Assembly: GCA_946480015.1 (NCBI GenBank)
Contig: CAMLIL010000033.1
Span: 1 to 54,616, forward strand
Length of the DNA stretch: 54,616 nt
Source of the DNA: an uncultured Oxalobacteraceae bacterium
GTDB lineage: Bacteria; Pseudomonadota; Gammaproteobacteria; Burkholderiales; Burkholderiaceae
Direction of reading: 5' to 3'
This document shows positions 17,490-26,830 of this stretch, piece by piece (within the stretch, counting starts at the first letter, position 1; each line of letters opens with the position of its first letter). Under the pieces are notes generated by a model that saw nothing but the letters and a program-made list of their open reading frames with translations, made no database searches and had not been told where the DNA came from. Position numbers and translations under genes: made by a program.

Positions 17490-17829
17490 CGTCGCCAGGC
17501 CAAGCCAGCGCGATCCCTGTGCATCGCTGGCCAGGTCGGCATCGATGAACTTCATGCCGGCCACGCCGTCGGCCACCGTCGGCAGGCAGCGCAGCGCACG
17601 GACCTGCGCCGCCGCATCGCGGTACAACCGCGCAAACGCTTCCAGATAGCCTTCCGGGTGGCCGCACGGCACGCGGGTCGCCACCAGTGCCGCTTGGCTG
17701 GACGCCTCGCGCGCGTGACGCGCTGCGCATAGCCGCCCTGGTGGTGCACAGCCAGGCCAGTGCGCAGTTGTCGCCGCCGATCACTTCGTGCTTGTTTTTG
17801 ACCGTGACGCCCTTGTCCACGTCAACCAT
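17490..17829 (-). pseudogene. Decayed fragment of a Gfo/Idh/MocA-family oxidoreductase
   Basis: On the minus strand one frame encodes GHPEGYLEAFARLYRDAAAQ and, slightly later, LPTVADGVAGMKFIDADLA and SRWLGL. This is the characteristic C-terminal end of Gfo/Idh/MocA sugar dehydrogenases. The frame has no proper N-terminal Rossmann domain, no clear start, and does not stop where the family normally ends; it runs on into the cyclase gene. A different frame begins with an ATG at 17827-17829 that has a fair ribosome site (MVDVDKGVTVKNKHEVIGG) and crosses the same DNA. The simplest reading is a 3' remnant left by deletion and frameshift. I cannot tell the parent substrate. Confidence 0.5.
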
Positions 17830-17866
17830 ATCGCGCTTCTCTCCCCGCCCGCCTTTTCGCTTGCGC

Positions 17867-18259
17867 CTATTGCAAGATGCCGATCTCGCCCTTGGCTTCG
17901 AAAACCGGCTTGCCTTCGTCGATGTGGACGGTGACGCGGCAGGGCAGGTCGGGCGCGTGGCGCTGGAAGTGCAGGCTGACGGTGGCCTGCACGGCCTGGC
18001 CGATTTCGTCGAGCATCTCCGCCGCGCGGCCAGGAGCGATGCGCAGGTTGACATACACGAAGCCGCGCGCGATGTCGCCCGGTCCCACGGCCGCATAGGT
18101 GGCCGGGTAGGCCAGCACGCGCGTGCCGCCGGCCGGGAAGACGGCGCGGCCTTCGTCGGATTTCAATGCGACTAGCGTCGACAGCAAGGTCTGGCAAAGG
18201 CCGTCGATGTGGGCCGCTTCGCCCAGATTGGGCGTGTAGTCGATCCGTACGTGGGGCAT
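17867..18259 (-). CDS. 5-carboxymethyl-2-hydroxymuconate isomerase-like protein (tautomerase superfamily)
   Basis: A 130-residue protein starting MPHVRIDYTPNL. The tautomerase superfamily uses the amino-terminal proline after Met removal as catalytic base, and CHMI (HpcD/HpaF) also begins M-P-H, which fixes the start at 18257-18259 rather than the longer open frame to 18304. The following pattern (FPAGGTRVLAYPATYAAVG and FVYVNLRIAPGRAAEMLDE) fits the family. CHMI acts in homoprotocatechuate breakdown, but no other gene of that pathway is nearby, so the true substrate is uncertain. Just downstream lies the Gfo/Idh/MocA remnant. Confidence 0.8.
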   Translation of the reverse strand: MPHVRIDYTPNLGEAAHIDGLCQTLLSTLVALKSDEGRAVFPAGGTRVLAYPATYAAVGPGDIARGFVYVNLRIAPGRAAEMLDEIGQAVQATVSLHFQRHAPDLPCRVTVHIDEGKPVFEAKGEIGILQ

Positions 18260-18502
18260 AGGAACTTTCGGTGGATGGTTGGCCATGCGCATGGGGTAGC
18301 GCATTGTAGGTCACAAGCACGAAAATTGACGGTCCGACACGTGACTAAAAAGCGACAGTTGCCAGGTGTTACCGGCGCGTCCGCAGCGCAAGTCGTCACC
18401 TGATTGCGCTACCAATGCAAATTGCATGAGGCGCATACGCCTTTTGCGCGCTTCCTTCATCAATTATGCATACCGGCGGCCCATGCCCCGCGCCAAGTGT
18501 TG

Positions 18503-18614
18503 TAGCGGTGCCGCAAATTTGGTTTTTATATATGGGTCAAGCGTGGGCGCGCGCCGCGCCTGGCGCCCCATGCCACCGCCGAACCAAGTCTCTGGTTTTT
18601 GGTAGCGGTACCGA
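18503..18614 (+). promoter_or_regulatory. Pair of operator-like sites exactly 100 bases apart
   Basis: TAGCGGTGCCG at 18503-18513 and TAGCGGTACCG at 18603-18613 differ at one base. The second contains the perfect palindrome CGGTACCG. Short GTAGCG-centred palindromes upstream of TonB receptors are typical binding sites of sugar-responsive LacI-family regulators in plant-associated proteobacteria. No such regulator gene lies in this window. Confidence 0.35.
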
Positions 18615-18683
18615 ACGATTGATTGTTAATTTGCCTTCCTGCCCGTATGTCAAATTTTCGCTATGGCAAGGGCCCACCTGTCC

Positions 18684-18713
18684 TTGACCGAAGTGTGTGT
18701 GCTTGCCTAATAT
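18684..18713 (+). promoter_or_regulatory. Sigma-70-like promoter upstream of the TonB receptor
   Basis: TTGACC at 18684-18689, an 18-base spacer, then TAATAT at 18708-18713. A strong match, which would give a leader of about 315 bases before the receptor ATG at 19035. Confidence 0.5.
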
Positions 18714-18884
18714 CATTCGTCGGCTTGGTGATTTTCATAATTGCAGCGAAAAACCGTAACTTGCAGAATGGATTTACGGCGTGGTGCAAGCAAGCATGGC
18801 AATGCCGGTAAACGATAATAAATAAATAAGAGACGCCCTTCCATGTACCACCTTCGCAATTCCGAGTGCAGCTTCTTGATGTTT

Positions 18885-18900
18885 ATGACAACGTTTTCAT
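18885..18900 (+). promoter_or_regulatory. LacI-family-type operator palindrome
   Basis: ATGACAACGTTTTCAT is a 16-base imperfect palindrome (14 of 16 bases match its own reverse complement) with the central CG typical of LacI-family operators. It sits in the presumed leader, downstream of the promoter at 18684-18713, where a bound repressor could block transcription. Confidence 0.4.
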
Positions 18901-19034
18901 GGGCGCGCTCATGCATCTGATTTCCATCCATTTTTTTAACCAAAAGCGATAAAGGGTTAGCACCAGCAAGAGTCGCAAGATGTTTTCGTAGCACCAAAAA
19001 AAGAATTGCAAAACCATCAGGAGAAACTTCAACA

Positions 19035-22000
19035 ATGAACCAGTTCAAAAAAACCGCCATAGCGGTTGGTGTGGCCCAAATCGCCATGATGTACAGCGGC
19101 AACGTCTTGGCTCAAGCGGCCGACAAGCCGGCCGAAGCGACCGTGGTCGTAGTGACCGGCCAGCGCGCCGCCCTGCAATCGGCCCAGAAGCTCAAGCAGA
19201 ACGCGGACGAGATCGTTGACTCGATCGTCGCCGAAGACATCGGCAAACTGCCCGACCGTTCGGTGACCGAAGTGCTGCAGCGCATCGTCGGCGTGTCGAT
19301 CGACCGCACCATGGCCAAGGGCGACCCGGAGCACTTCTCGGTGGAAGGCTCGGGCGTGACCATTCGCGGCTTGACCTATGTGCGTTCGGAACTCAATGGC
19401 CGCGATTCCTTCTCGGCCAACGGCGGCCGTTCGCTCAACTTCGAAGACGTGCCGCCCGAGCTGATGGCCGGCGTGGACGTCTACAAGAACCCATCGGCCG
19501 AACAGGTCGAAGGCTCGATCGGCGGCCTGGTCAATCTGCGCACCGCGATGCCGTTCAACTTCAAGGGCTTCAAGTTCGGCGCATCGGCCGACACCACGTA
19601 TTCGACGCTGAAGAAGGGCAAGACCTCGCCATCGGGCTCGGTCATGATTTCCGACCGCTGGAAGACCGGCTTCGGCGAATTCGGCGCCCTGGTCGACGTG
19701 GCCTCGTCCAAGAGCGTGGTGCGCACCGACGCGTTCCAGGTCGAGCCGTACTATCCGCGCGACGTCGGCGGCAAGATGGTGTACATCCCCAAGGGCGCGC
19801 AATGGCGCACCCTGATGTATGACCGCAAGCGTGACGGCCTGTACGGCGCGCTGCAGTGGAAGCTCAACAACACCTTGCGCAGCTCGCTGACCTACTTCAA
19901 GTCCAAGTACAAGATGCAGTGGGACGAAAACGCGATTTTCGCCCAGTCCGAGCCGTACAAGATCGACCCGAGCGCCGATTCGACCTACGGCCCGAACGGC
20001 AACATGCTGACCGGCACCTTGACCTCGCCGTTCTCGAACGGCATCAATTTCGGCGGCGACACCCGTACCTCCGACCGCACTTCCTCGACCACGGACCTGG
20101 CGTGGAACGTCGAATGGCACCCATCGCCGTCCTGGACCGTGACGACCGACATTCAGAAGGTCAAGGCCAAGACCCGCAGCTTCGATTCCACCGTGGCCAC
20201 CGGCGTGACCATGGCCAAGGAACAACTCGACCTGACCGGCAAGATTCCGAACCTCATCTTCGACGATGCCGACCGCGCCTACCTGGCCGATCCGAAGAAC
20301 TACTACTGGGCCTTCACGATGGAGCACGCCGACGAGAGCGTGGCCAACGAGAAAGCCTGGCGCACCGACCTCAAGTACACGTTCGACCATCCGGTGCTGC
20401 GCGACCTGCGTTTTGGCGTGCGCATGACCGACCGCGATTCGCTCAACACCAACACCAATCCAAGCTACAACTGGCAGCCGATTACCCAGACCTGGCAAGT
20501 GGGCTGGGATGTCAAAAATCTCGCATCGCTGGGCGATCCGCGCTTCGCGGGCAACACCCATACCTACAGCTTCCCGAACTTCTTCGGCGGCGGCGTGAGC
20601 GTGCCGACCCTGGTGTTCCCGGACAGTTCGCTGAACACGGGTTATCCGGGCAGCTACGTCGGGCTGCACAAGTACCACGACATCCTGTGCGCCGAGCAGG
20701 CCGCAGCCCAGGGCTGGAGTTCCGGCTGTGCGAAGTGGACGCCCGCCACCTTCGGTACCGACCCTGCCGGCGTCAACGACCAGCACGAGAAATCGAAAGC
20801 CTTCTATACCCAGTTGCGCTTCGGCTGGGACGATCTGGCTCATCCGATCGACGGCAATATCGGCATCCGTTATGTCAAGACCGACATGACCGCCGGCGGC
20901 TACATCGCGTTCACGCCGAGCCTGCCGACGGTACCGACCGGTTACGCGATGTCGGGCCCGGCCATTCCGAACATTCCGGCCTATGCCCTGGCACGTGACT
21001 TCGACAATTCTTACCATAATGTGCTGCCGAGCCTGAACCTGCGCATGAAGCTCAACAGCGAAGTGCAGTTGCGCCTGGCAATTGCCAGCGGCATTTCGCG
21101 GCCGGACTTCAGCCAGTTGCAGGCCTACACCAGCCTGTCGGAGGACGTTTCGTCGGTCCGCAACGATGCGACCAAGCAAATCGAAATCACCAATCTGGCG
21201 CTGACCGGCAAGGCACAGGGCAATCCGAACCTGAAGCCCACCTCGTCGCGCCAGATCGACCTGTCGGCCGAGTACTATTTCGCTCCGACCGGTTCGATTA
21301 CCCTGGCGGTGTTCAACAAGCGCCTGAAAGACGTCGTTGTCAACCAGACCTCGGTTTACCAGTTGCCGGACGTGAACGGCAAGCTGTATGACTTCACCAT
21401 CACGGCGCCGGTCAATGGCGCCAATGGCACGGTGCACGGCGCCGAGCTGGCCTTCCAGCAGTACTTCGACAAGCTGCCGGGCTGGCTGTCGGGCATCGGT
21501 CTGCAAGCCAACTACACCTATGTGGACAGCCATCGCACGCTGTACAACCCGGTCTACCAGCAATACTGCTCGGGTGCCGGCGGCGCGGCCAACCTGAACC
21601 TGAACCTGAACGGTTGCGACACCAATGGCCGCACCTTCGGCAACCTGCCGATGCAAGGCTTGTCGCGTCAGGCGTTCAACCTGGCCCTGCTCTACGACAA
21701 AGGTCCATGGTCGGGGCGCCTGGCGTACTCGTGGCGCTCGAAGAGCCTGCAGAACGTCAACGTCAACGGCACCCAGGGCACCGACGGCCTGGACACCAAT
21801 CCGGATAGCCCGACCTTCGGCAAGAGTGTCGTCAGCTGGGGCTTGCCGACCTGGGCCGATAACTACGGCCAGCTGGACGGTGGCGTGTCGTACCAGATCA
21901 ACGATCACGTCAAGATCGCTCTGGACGGTACCAACCTGACCGATTCGATCTGGAAGCAGCAAATGCAACAAACCACCGGTATGATGGGCCGCGCCTGGTT

Positions 22001-22049
22001 CGCATCCGGTCCGCGGTACGCGCTGAAGTTGAACGTCAACTTCCAGTGA
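19035..22049 (+). CDS. TonB-dependent receptor of the carbohydrate-uptake (Xanthomonas/Caulobacter) type
   Basis: A 1004-residue outer-membrane receptor that should import oligosaccharides using TonB energy. Signal peptide MNQFKKTAIAVGVAQIAMM to about residue 28, a TonB-box-like VVVVTGQRAALQSAQ, then a plug domain (IGKLPDRSVTEVLQRIVGVS, VTIRGLTYVRSELNGRD, IGGLVNLRTAMPF) and a large beta-barrel. Length and the long plug sequence match the TIGR01782-type receptors, common in polysaccharide-utilisation loci. It is followed by a strong terminator and then GH35, GH31 and GH2. Xyloglucan-oligosaccharide uptake is inferred from these neighbours, not from the receptor itself. Confidence 0.9.
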   Translation: MNQFKKTAIAVGVAQIAMMYSGNVLAQAADKPAEATVVVVTGQRAALQSAQKLKQNADEIVDSIVAEDIGKLPDRSVTEVLQRIVGVSIDRTMAKGDPEHFSVEGSGVTIRGLTYVRSELNGRDSFSANGGRSLNFEDVPPELMAGVDVYKNPSAEQVEGSIGGLVNLRTAMPFNFKGFKFGASADTTYSTLKKGKTSPSGSVMISDRWKTGFGEFGALVDVASSKSVVRTDAFQVEPYYPRDVGGKMVYIPKGAQWRTLMYDRKRDGLYGALQWKLNNTLRSSLTYFKSKYKMQWDENAIFAQSEPYKIDPSADSTYGPNGNMLTGTLTSPFSNGINFGGDTRTSDRTSSTTDLAWNVEWHPSPSWTVTTDIQKVKAKTRSFDSTVATGVTMAKEQLDLTGKIPNLIFDDADRAYLADPKNYYWAFTMEHADESVANEKAWRTDLKYTFDHPVLRDLRFGVRMTDRDSLNTNTNPSYNWQPITQTWQVGWDVKNLASLGDPRFAGNTHTYSFPNFFGGGVSVPTLVFPDSSLNTGYPGSYVGLHKYHDILCAEQAAAQGWSSGCAKWTPATFGTDPAGVNDQHEKSKAFYTQLRFGWDDLAHPIDGNIGIRYVKTDMTAGGYIAFTPSLPTVPTGYAMSGPAIPNIPAYALARDFDNSYHNVLPSLNLRMKLNSEVQLRLAIASGISRPDFSQLQAYTSLSEDVSSVRNDATKQIEITNLALTGKAQGNPNLKPTSSRQIDLSAEYYFAPTGSITLAVFNKRLKDVVVNQTSVYQLPDVNGKLYDFTITAPVNGANGTVHGAELAFQQYFDKLPGWLSGIGLQANYTYVDSHRTLYNPVYQQYCSGAGGAANLNLNLNGCDTNGRTFGNLPMQGLSRQAFNLALLYDKGPWSGRLAYSWRSKSLQNVNVNGTQGTDGLDTNPDSPTFGKSVVSWGLPTWADNYGQLDGGVSYQINDHVKIALDGTNLTDSIWKQQMQQTTGMMGRAWFASGPRYALKLNVNFQ

Positions 22050-22085
22050 TTTCTTCCGACATCAGCGTAGTCTGATCGACTCGGC

Positions 22086-22145
22086 GGGCCTGAACCCCGG
22101 CACTGCGCCAGCTTGGCGCGTTGCCGGGGTTCAGGCCCTTTCGCT
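22086..22145 (+). terminator. Strong terminator after the TonB receptor
   Basis: A perfect 17-base inverted repeat (22086-22102 with 22122-22138) encloses a smaller gcgcca/tggcgc hairpin and is followed by TTTCGCTT. It probably ends most receptor transcripts, so the downstream enzymes would be expressed at a lower level or from their own promoter. Confidence 0.7.
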
Positions 22146-22243
22146 TAGGTCGGGGCCATGATTGTCAATACAGCCAACAAGCGTCGGAAAAGGCATCACA
22201 TGAACAATATTGATTCTTAACCACGAAAGCAGGTCCCACTACG

Positions 22244-23887
22244 ATGAGCAAACTTTCCCGACACTTTGTCACCCTGGCCGCCGGCATGGCGATCGCCACC
22301 GTCCACGCTGCCGCGCCGCTGCCCCAGCTGGTCAGCAAGGATGGGCGCCACGCCCTGCTGGTCGATGGCGCGCCGTTCCTGATGCTGGGCGCACAAGCCC
22401 ATAACTCCAGCAACTATCCGCTTGCGCTCCAGCAGGTCTGGGCTGCGGTGGCCGACGCCCATGCCAACACCCTGGAAATTCCAGTGGCCTGGGAGCAGAT
22501 CGAGCCGGTCGAGGGCAAGTTCGATTTTTCGTATGTCGACACGCTGGTGGCGCAGGCGCGCCAGAACAAGGTCAAGCTGGTGCTGCTCTGGTTCGGCACC
22601 TGGAAGAACACCAGTCCGCAATACACCCCGGAGTGGGTCAAATTCAATAACACGCGCTTTCCGCGCATGCTCGACCAGGCCGGCAAGCCGATCTATTGCC
22701 TGTCACCGCTGGGCGAGGAAACCCGCAAGGCCGACAAGAAGGCGTTTACCGCCCTGATGACGCACCTGGCCAAGCTCGATTCCGAGCAGCGCACCGTGAT
22801 CATGGTGCAGGTCGAAAACGAAGTCGGTACCCACGGCTGGGTGCGCGATTTCAGCCCGGCGGCGCAAGCCTTGTTCGCGCAACCGGTGCCGCAGGCGGTG
22901 CTCGAGCGCAAAAAGTCGCCGGTGCCGCTGGCCGCCAAGGGCAGCTGGAAGGAAGTCTATGGCGACTACGCCGACGAATATTTCCACGCCTGGGCCATTG
23001 CCAGCTATATCGAAGACATCGCCAAGTCCGGCCGGGCCGCTTACAACCTGCCGATGTATGTCAACAACGCGCTGCGCGACCCGGTCGAGCCGATCGCGCC
23101 GTGGAAAAAGAATTTCGCCAGCGGCGGGCCGACCTACGACGTGATCGACATTTATAAGGCGGTCGCGCCGCACATCGATGTCGCCGCACCGGATATTTAC
23201 CTCCCGGAATCGGTGAAGGTGCGCGCCACCATCGACAAGTTCCAGCGGCCCGACAATGCGTTGATGATTCCCGAGATCGGCAATGCCGCCGGCTACGCGC
23301 GCTTTGCCTACCTGGCGCTGGGACGCGGCGCGCTCGGCTTCGCGCCGTTCGGGATCGACTATTTCGACTACAGCAATTTCCCGCTGGGTTCCAAGGCCAC
23401 CGACAAGACCATGGTGGAGCCGTTCGGCAAGATCTTCGCCGTCTTTAAGCCCATGCAGCGCCAGTGGGCCAAGTGGGCCTTCGAGGGGCGCACCTACGGC
23501 GTGGCCGAAGGCGACAACCGCGCGCCGCAGAAGGTGGACATGCAAGCCTGGCAGGCCACGGTGTCGTTCCGCGAATTGCAGTTCGGCGAGAAGGAGTACA
23601 CCGGCAAGGAGGTGCCGGACAATACCGAACAGCCAAGCGGCGGCGTGGCCATCGCCCAGATCGGCGAGAACGAATTTATTTTCGTGGGCCATCGCGCCCG
23701 CATCAAACTGAACGGCATCGGCGCCAACGCCGGCAAGCCGAGCATGCTGGCGCGCGTCGAAGAAGGCGCGTTCGACGCGTCCGGCAAGTGGGTGATGGTA
23801 CGCAACTGGAACGGCGACCAGACCGACTACGGCATTAACCTGCCGGCCAAGCCAACCGTTCTAAAAGTGCGCATCGGCACATACTAA
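22244..23887 (+). CDS. GH35 beta-galactosidase with C-terminal DUF5597-like domain
   Basis: A 547-residue exported enzyme (signal peptide to about residue 22, ending VHAAA). GH35 retaining beta-galactosidases cut terminal beta-galactose. The acid/base glutamate is about 193 (QVENEVGTHG) and the nucleophile about 344 (MIPEIGN). The TIM barrel covers about 30-370, and the last 170 residues resemble DUF5597, as in Cellvibrio japonicus Bgl35A, which removes galactose from xyloglucan oligosaccharides. The ATG at 22244 has only a weak AGG upstream. It ends 19 bases before the GH31 gene, with which it is surely cotranscribed. Confident in family; xyloglucan specificity is inferred from context. Confidence 0.9.
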   Translation: MSKLSRHFVTLAAGMAIATVHAAAPLPQLVSKDGRHALLVDGAPFLMLGAQAHNSSNYPLALQQVWAAVADAHANTLEIPVAWEQIEPVEGKFDFSYVDTLVAQARQNKVKLVLLWFGTWKNTSPQYTPEWVKFNNTRFPRMLDQAGKPIYCLSPLGEETRKADKKAFTALMTHLAKLDSEQRTVIMVQVENEVGTHGWVRDFSPAAQALFAQPVPQAVLERKKSPVPLAAKGSWKEVYGDYADEYFHAWAIASYIEDIAKSGRAAYNLPMYVNNALRDPVEPIAPWKKNFASGGPTYDVIDIYKAVAPHIDVAAPDIYLPESVKVRATIDKFQRPDNALMIPEIGNAAGYARFAYLALGRGALGFAPFGIDYFDYSNFPLGSKATDKTMVEPFGKIFAVFKPMQRQWAKWAFEGRTYGVAEGDNRAPQKVDMQAWQATVSFRELQFGEKEYTGKEVPDNTEQPSGGVAIAQIGENEFIFVGHRARIKLNGIGANAGKPSMLARVEEGAFDASGKWVMVRNWNGDQTDYGINLPAKPTVLKVRIGTY

Positions 23888-23906
23888 GATAACGAGGAGA
23901 CACACA

Positions 23907-26774
23907 GTGCATTCGAGGACCATTATTTCCGCTTCCATCGTCGCGATCTTCGCGTCCAGCCACGCGCTGGCCGGCAGCTTCGAAAAGACCGCCACCGGCG
24001 TCGTCGTCAAGACCGACCGGGGCCCGGCCAGGGAAGTGCGGCTGGAAGTCATGAACGACGACATCATCCACGTCGTCAAGGTGGACCAGCCGGGCAAGCA
24101 GCTCGATCCGTCGATGATGACGGTGGCCACCCCGGGCAAGGCGCGCTTCAGCGTCAGCGCCGCCGGCAAGGATGCGGTCGTGCTCAAGGCCGCCAATATC
24201 GCCGCCACCGTGTCGCTCAAGGATGGCCAGCTGCAGTTCCGCAACGCCAAGGGCGAGACCATCCTCAAGCAATACGCGCAAGACATCGCGCCGGTCAAGC
24301 TCGGTGACAAGGCCTTCGTGGCCATCAAGGAAGGCTTCAACCCGGGCACCAAGGACGCGTTCTATGGCCTGGGCCAGCACCAGAACGCCCAGATGAATCT
24401 GAACGGCGAAGACGTGCAGCTGCAGCAGCACAATATGGATGTGGCCGTGCCCTTCGTCGTCTCCGACAAGAATTACGGCGTGCTGTGGGACAATAATTCG
24501 ATTTCGCGTTTCGGCAATCCAAGCCCCTACGCTTGGCTCAGCCGCGATCTGAAGCTGACCGGGGAGGGCGGCAAGCCTGGCCTGACGGCGCGCTACTACA
24601 TCGGCGGCAAGCTGGCCCTGACGCGCCAGGAAACCGATATCTCGTACCAGTACCTGAAGGACGTGGCCGAATTCTGGCCCAAGGAACTGGGCGACCCGAA
24701 GAAACTCACCGACGTGAAGGTGGTGTGGGACGCGGCCATGGAATCGGGCAAGCCGGGCGTGCACAAGATGCAGCTGTACGCGTCCGACTACGCCACCTTG
24801 AGCATCGACGGCAAGCAGGTGCTGGACGTGTGGCGCCAGGGCTGGAATCCTTGGTACCACAATTTCGAGGTCAAGTTCGAGAAAAACAAGCCGGTCAAGC
24901 TGCATCTGGAATGGGTGCCGTCGGGCGGCATGGTGGCGATCACCCACAACGATCCGCTGCCGCCGGAGCAGCAGCGCTCGCTGACCTTCTCGTCGGAAGT
25001 CGCGCAGGGCATCAATTACTACGTGATCAATGGCGCGAACATCGACAAGGTCATCGCCGGCTACCGCCACCTGACCGGGCAGGCGCCGATGATGCCGAAG
25101 TGGTCGTACGGCTTCTGGCAATCGCGCCAGCGCTACGAAACCCAGGATCAGCTGCTGGGCGTGCTGCGCGAATACCGCAAGCAGGGCTGGCCGATCGACA
25201 ATATCGTGCAGGACTGGTTCTACTGGCCGGAAGACGGCTGGGGCTCGCATGATTTCGACAAGGTCCGCTTCCCGGATCCGAAAGGCATGGTCGACGAGGT
25301 GCACAAGAACCACGCGCGCATCATGCTGTCGATCTGGGGCAAGTTCTACGCCGGCACCAACAATTACAAGGAACTGGCGTCCAAGGGCTATATGTGGACC
25401 AAGAACGTCGAGGACGGCGCGCTGGACTGGGTCGGCAAGGGCTACAAGAACAGCCACTACGATCCCTACACCAAGGAAGCGCGCGATATCTATTACCGCC
25501 AGCTCAAGAAAGTGGTGGACATGGGCTTCGACGCCTGGTGGATGGACAACACCGAGCCGGACGTGCTGTCGAACACGCGCCTGGAAGACTTCAAGAAGCT
25601 GATCGGCCCGACCGTGCACGGCCCTGGCGAGGTGACCTTCAACACCTACAGCCTGGTGCACAGCGGCGGCCTGTATGACAACCTGAAGCGCGACCAGCCG
25701 GACACCCGCCAGTTCATCCTGTCGCGCTCCGGTTTCGCCGGCATCCAGCGCAACGCGGTGGCGGTCTGGAGCGGCGACGTGGTGGGACGCTGGAGCGACC
25801 TGTACAACCAGATTTCGGCTGGCGTGAATTTTTCCATGTCGGGCATTCCGAACTGGACCCACGACATCGGCGGCTATGCCCAGGAAACCCGCTTCCAGAC
25901 CGGCGACGTCGGTTCGGCCCAGGAAAACCGCAACACCGGCGCGGCCCAGGCCAAGCCGGAAGACGTCAAGGAATGGCAGGAACTGAACCTGCGCTGGTTC
26001 CAGTTCGGCGCGTTCTCGCCTTTGTTCCGCTCGCACGGCGAAGTGGTCAAGCGCGAAATCAACCTGATCGCCCCGGAAGGGTCGGAAATGCGCGATTCGA
26101 TGGTCTGGTACGACAAGCTGCGTTATCGCCTGATGCCGTACATCTATGCCACCGCGTCGGACACGCATTACAACTCCGGCACCATCATGCGCGGCCTGGT
26201 GATGGACTTCCCGAAAGACGATGCGGTCAAGGACATCAAGGACCAGTATCTGTTCGGGCACGACCTGCTGGTGGCGCCGGTGCACGTGTATGGACAGCGC
26301 GCGCGCAGCGTGTACCTGCCCAAGGGCGCCGACTGGTATGACTTCCATACCGGCCAGTTCCACAAGGGCGGCACCCGCCCGACCGTGCAGGCGCCGGTGA
26401 CGCGCATGCCGCTGCTGGTGAAGGCCGGCGCGATTGTGCCGATGGGACCAGTTATTCAATATGTTGACGAAAAGCCTGATGCGCCGATTACCCTGCGTGT
26501 GTATACTGGCGCCGACGGCAAGTTCAGCCTGTATGAGGACGACGGCGTCACCAATGCCTATACCCGTGGCGAGTTCAGCCGGATTCCGCTGAGCTACGAC
26601 GACAAGACCGGCACCGTGACCATCGGTGCGCGGGTCGGGCGGTACAAAGGCATGGTGGCCAAGCGCGAGTTCAAGGTGCACTTCATCAAGCCCGGCATGT
26701 CGACCTCCGAGCAGCTCGACGCGGCCGACAAGTCGGTCGTGTATGAAGGCAAGCCGGTGACGGTCAAGCTGTAA
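23907..26774 (+). CDS. GH31 alpha-xylosidase with PA14-like insert
   Basis: A 955-residue exported enzyme (signal peptide to about residue 22). GH31 retaining glycosidases include alpha-xylosidases and alpha-glucosidases. The N-terminal beta-sandwich is interrupted at about residues 235-360 by a PA14-like insert (TDVKVVWDAAMESGKPG, LYASDYATLSIDGKQVL, LEWVPSGGM), as in C. japonicus Xyl31A, where it helps bind xyloglucan oligosaccharides. The catalytic barrel has nucleophile Asp about 547 (WWMDNTEPD) and acid/base Asp about 624 (WSGDVVGRW). The GTG start at 23907 has GAGGAG at good spacing. Directly follows GH35. A perfect intrinsic terminator follows the stop. Predicted to remove alpha-xylose from xyloglucan oligosaccharides. 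Confidence 0.92.
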   Translation: MHSRTIISASIVAIFASSHALAGSFEKTATGVVVKTDRGPAREVRLEVMNDDIIHVVKVDQPGKQLDPSMMTVATPGKARFSVSAAGKDAVVLKAANIAATVSLKDGQLQFRNAKGETILKQYAQDIAPVKLGDKAFVAIKEGFNPGTKDAFYGLGQHQNAQMNLNGEDVQLQQHNMDVAVPFVVSDKNYGVLWDNNSISRFGNPSPYAWLSRDLKLTGEGGKPGLTARYYIGGKLALTRQETDISYQYLKDVAEFWPKELGDPKKLTDVKVVWDAAMESGKPGVHKMQLYASDYATLSIDGKQVLDVWRQGWNPWYHNFEVKFEKNKPVKLHLEWVPSGGMVAITHNDPLPPEQQRSLTFSSEVAQGINYYVINGANIDKVIAGYRHLTGQAPMMPKWSYGFWQSRQRYETQDQLLGVLREYRKQGWPIDNIVQDWFYWPEDGWGSHDFDKVRFPDPKGMVDEVHKNHARIMLSIWGKFYAGTNNYKELASKGYMWTKNVEDGALDWVGKGYKNSHYDPYTKEARDIYYRQLKKVVDMGFDAWWMDNTEPDVLSNTRLEDFKKLIGPTVHGPGEVTFNTYSLVHSGGLYDNLKRDQPDTRQFILSRSGFAGIQRNAVAVWSGDVVGRWSDLYNQISAGVNFSMSGIPNWTHDIGGYAQETRFQTGDVGSAQENRNTGAAQAKPEDVKEWQELNLRWFQFGAFSPLFRSHGEVVKREINLIAPEGSEMRDSMVWYDKLRYRLMPYIYATASDTHYNSGTIMRGLVMDFPKDDAVKDIKDQYLFGHDLLVAPVHVYGQRARSVYLPKGADWYDFHTGQFHKGGTRPTVQAPVTRMPLLVKAGAIVPMGPVIQYVDEKPDAPITLRVYTGADGKFSLYEDDGVTNAYTRGEFSRIPLSYDDKTGTVTIGARVGRYKGMVAKREFKVHFIKPGMSTSEQLDAADKSVVYEGKPVTVKL

Positions 26775-26794
26775 GTACGGCACGCTCGCACCGC

Positions 26795-26830
26795 AATCCG
26801 CCGGCTGGCGATGGCCGGCGGATTTTTTTA
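26795..26830 (+). terminator. Intrinsic terminator between GH31 and GH2
   Basis: An 11-base perfect stem (26795-26805 with 26814-26824), eight-base loop, followed directly by seven Ts. It sits 44 bases before the GH2 ATG, so GH2 needs readthrough or its own start site. Confidence 0.85.

Larger units (their letters stand above)
18260..19034 (+). other. 775-base intergenic regulatory region upstream of the xyloglucan-locus TonB receptor
   Basis: No convincing gene is present; the open frames here have no recognisable content. The region is more AT-rich than its surroundings, especially 18600-19030. It contains a sigma-70-like promoter at 18684-18713, operator-like motifs built on GTAGCG near 18296, 18407 (inverted), 18502 and 18602, a LacI-type palindrome at 18885-18900, and a leader of roughly 315 bases before the receptor ATG. 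The receptor has AGGAG 11 bases before its ATG. On the other strand it must hold the promoter of the CHMI-like gene. Confidence 0.6.

Noticed and set aside
18466..18687. Small plus-strand ORF in the regulatory region
   Set aside because: No ribosome site, unusual composition, and it overlaps operator-like motifs and the promoter.
19029..21971. Minus-strand open frame opposite the first TonB receptor
   Set aside because: Shadow of the receptor gene; no family features.
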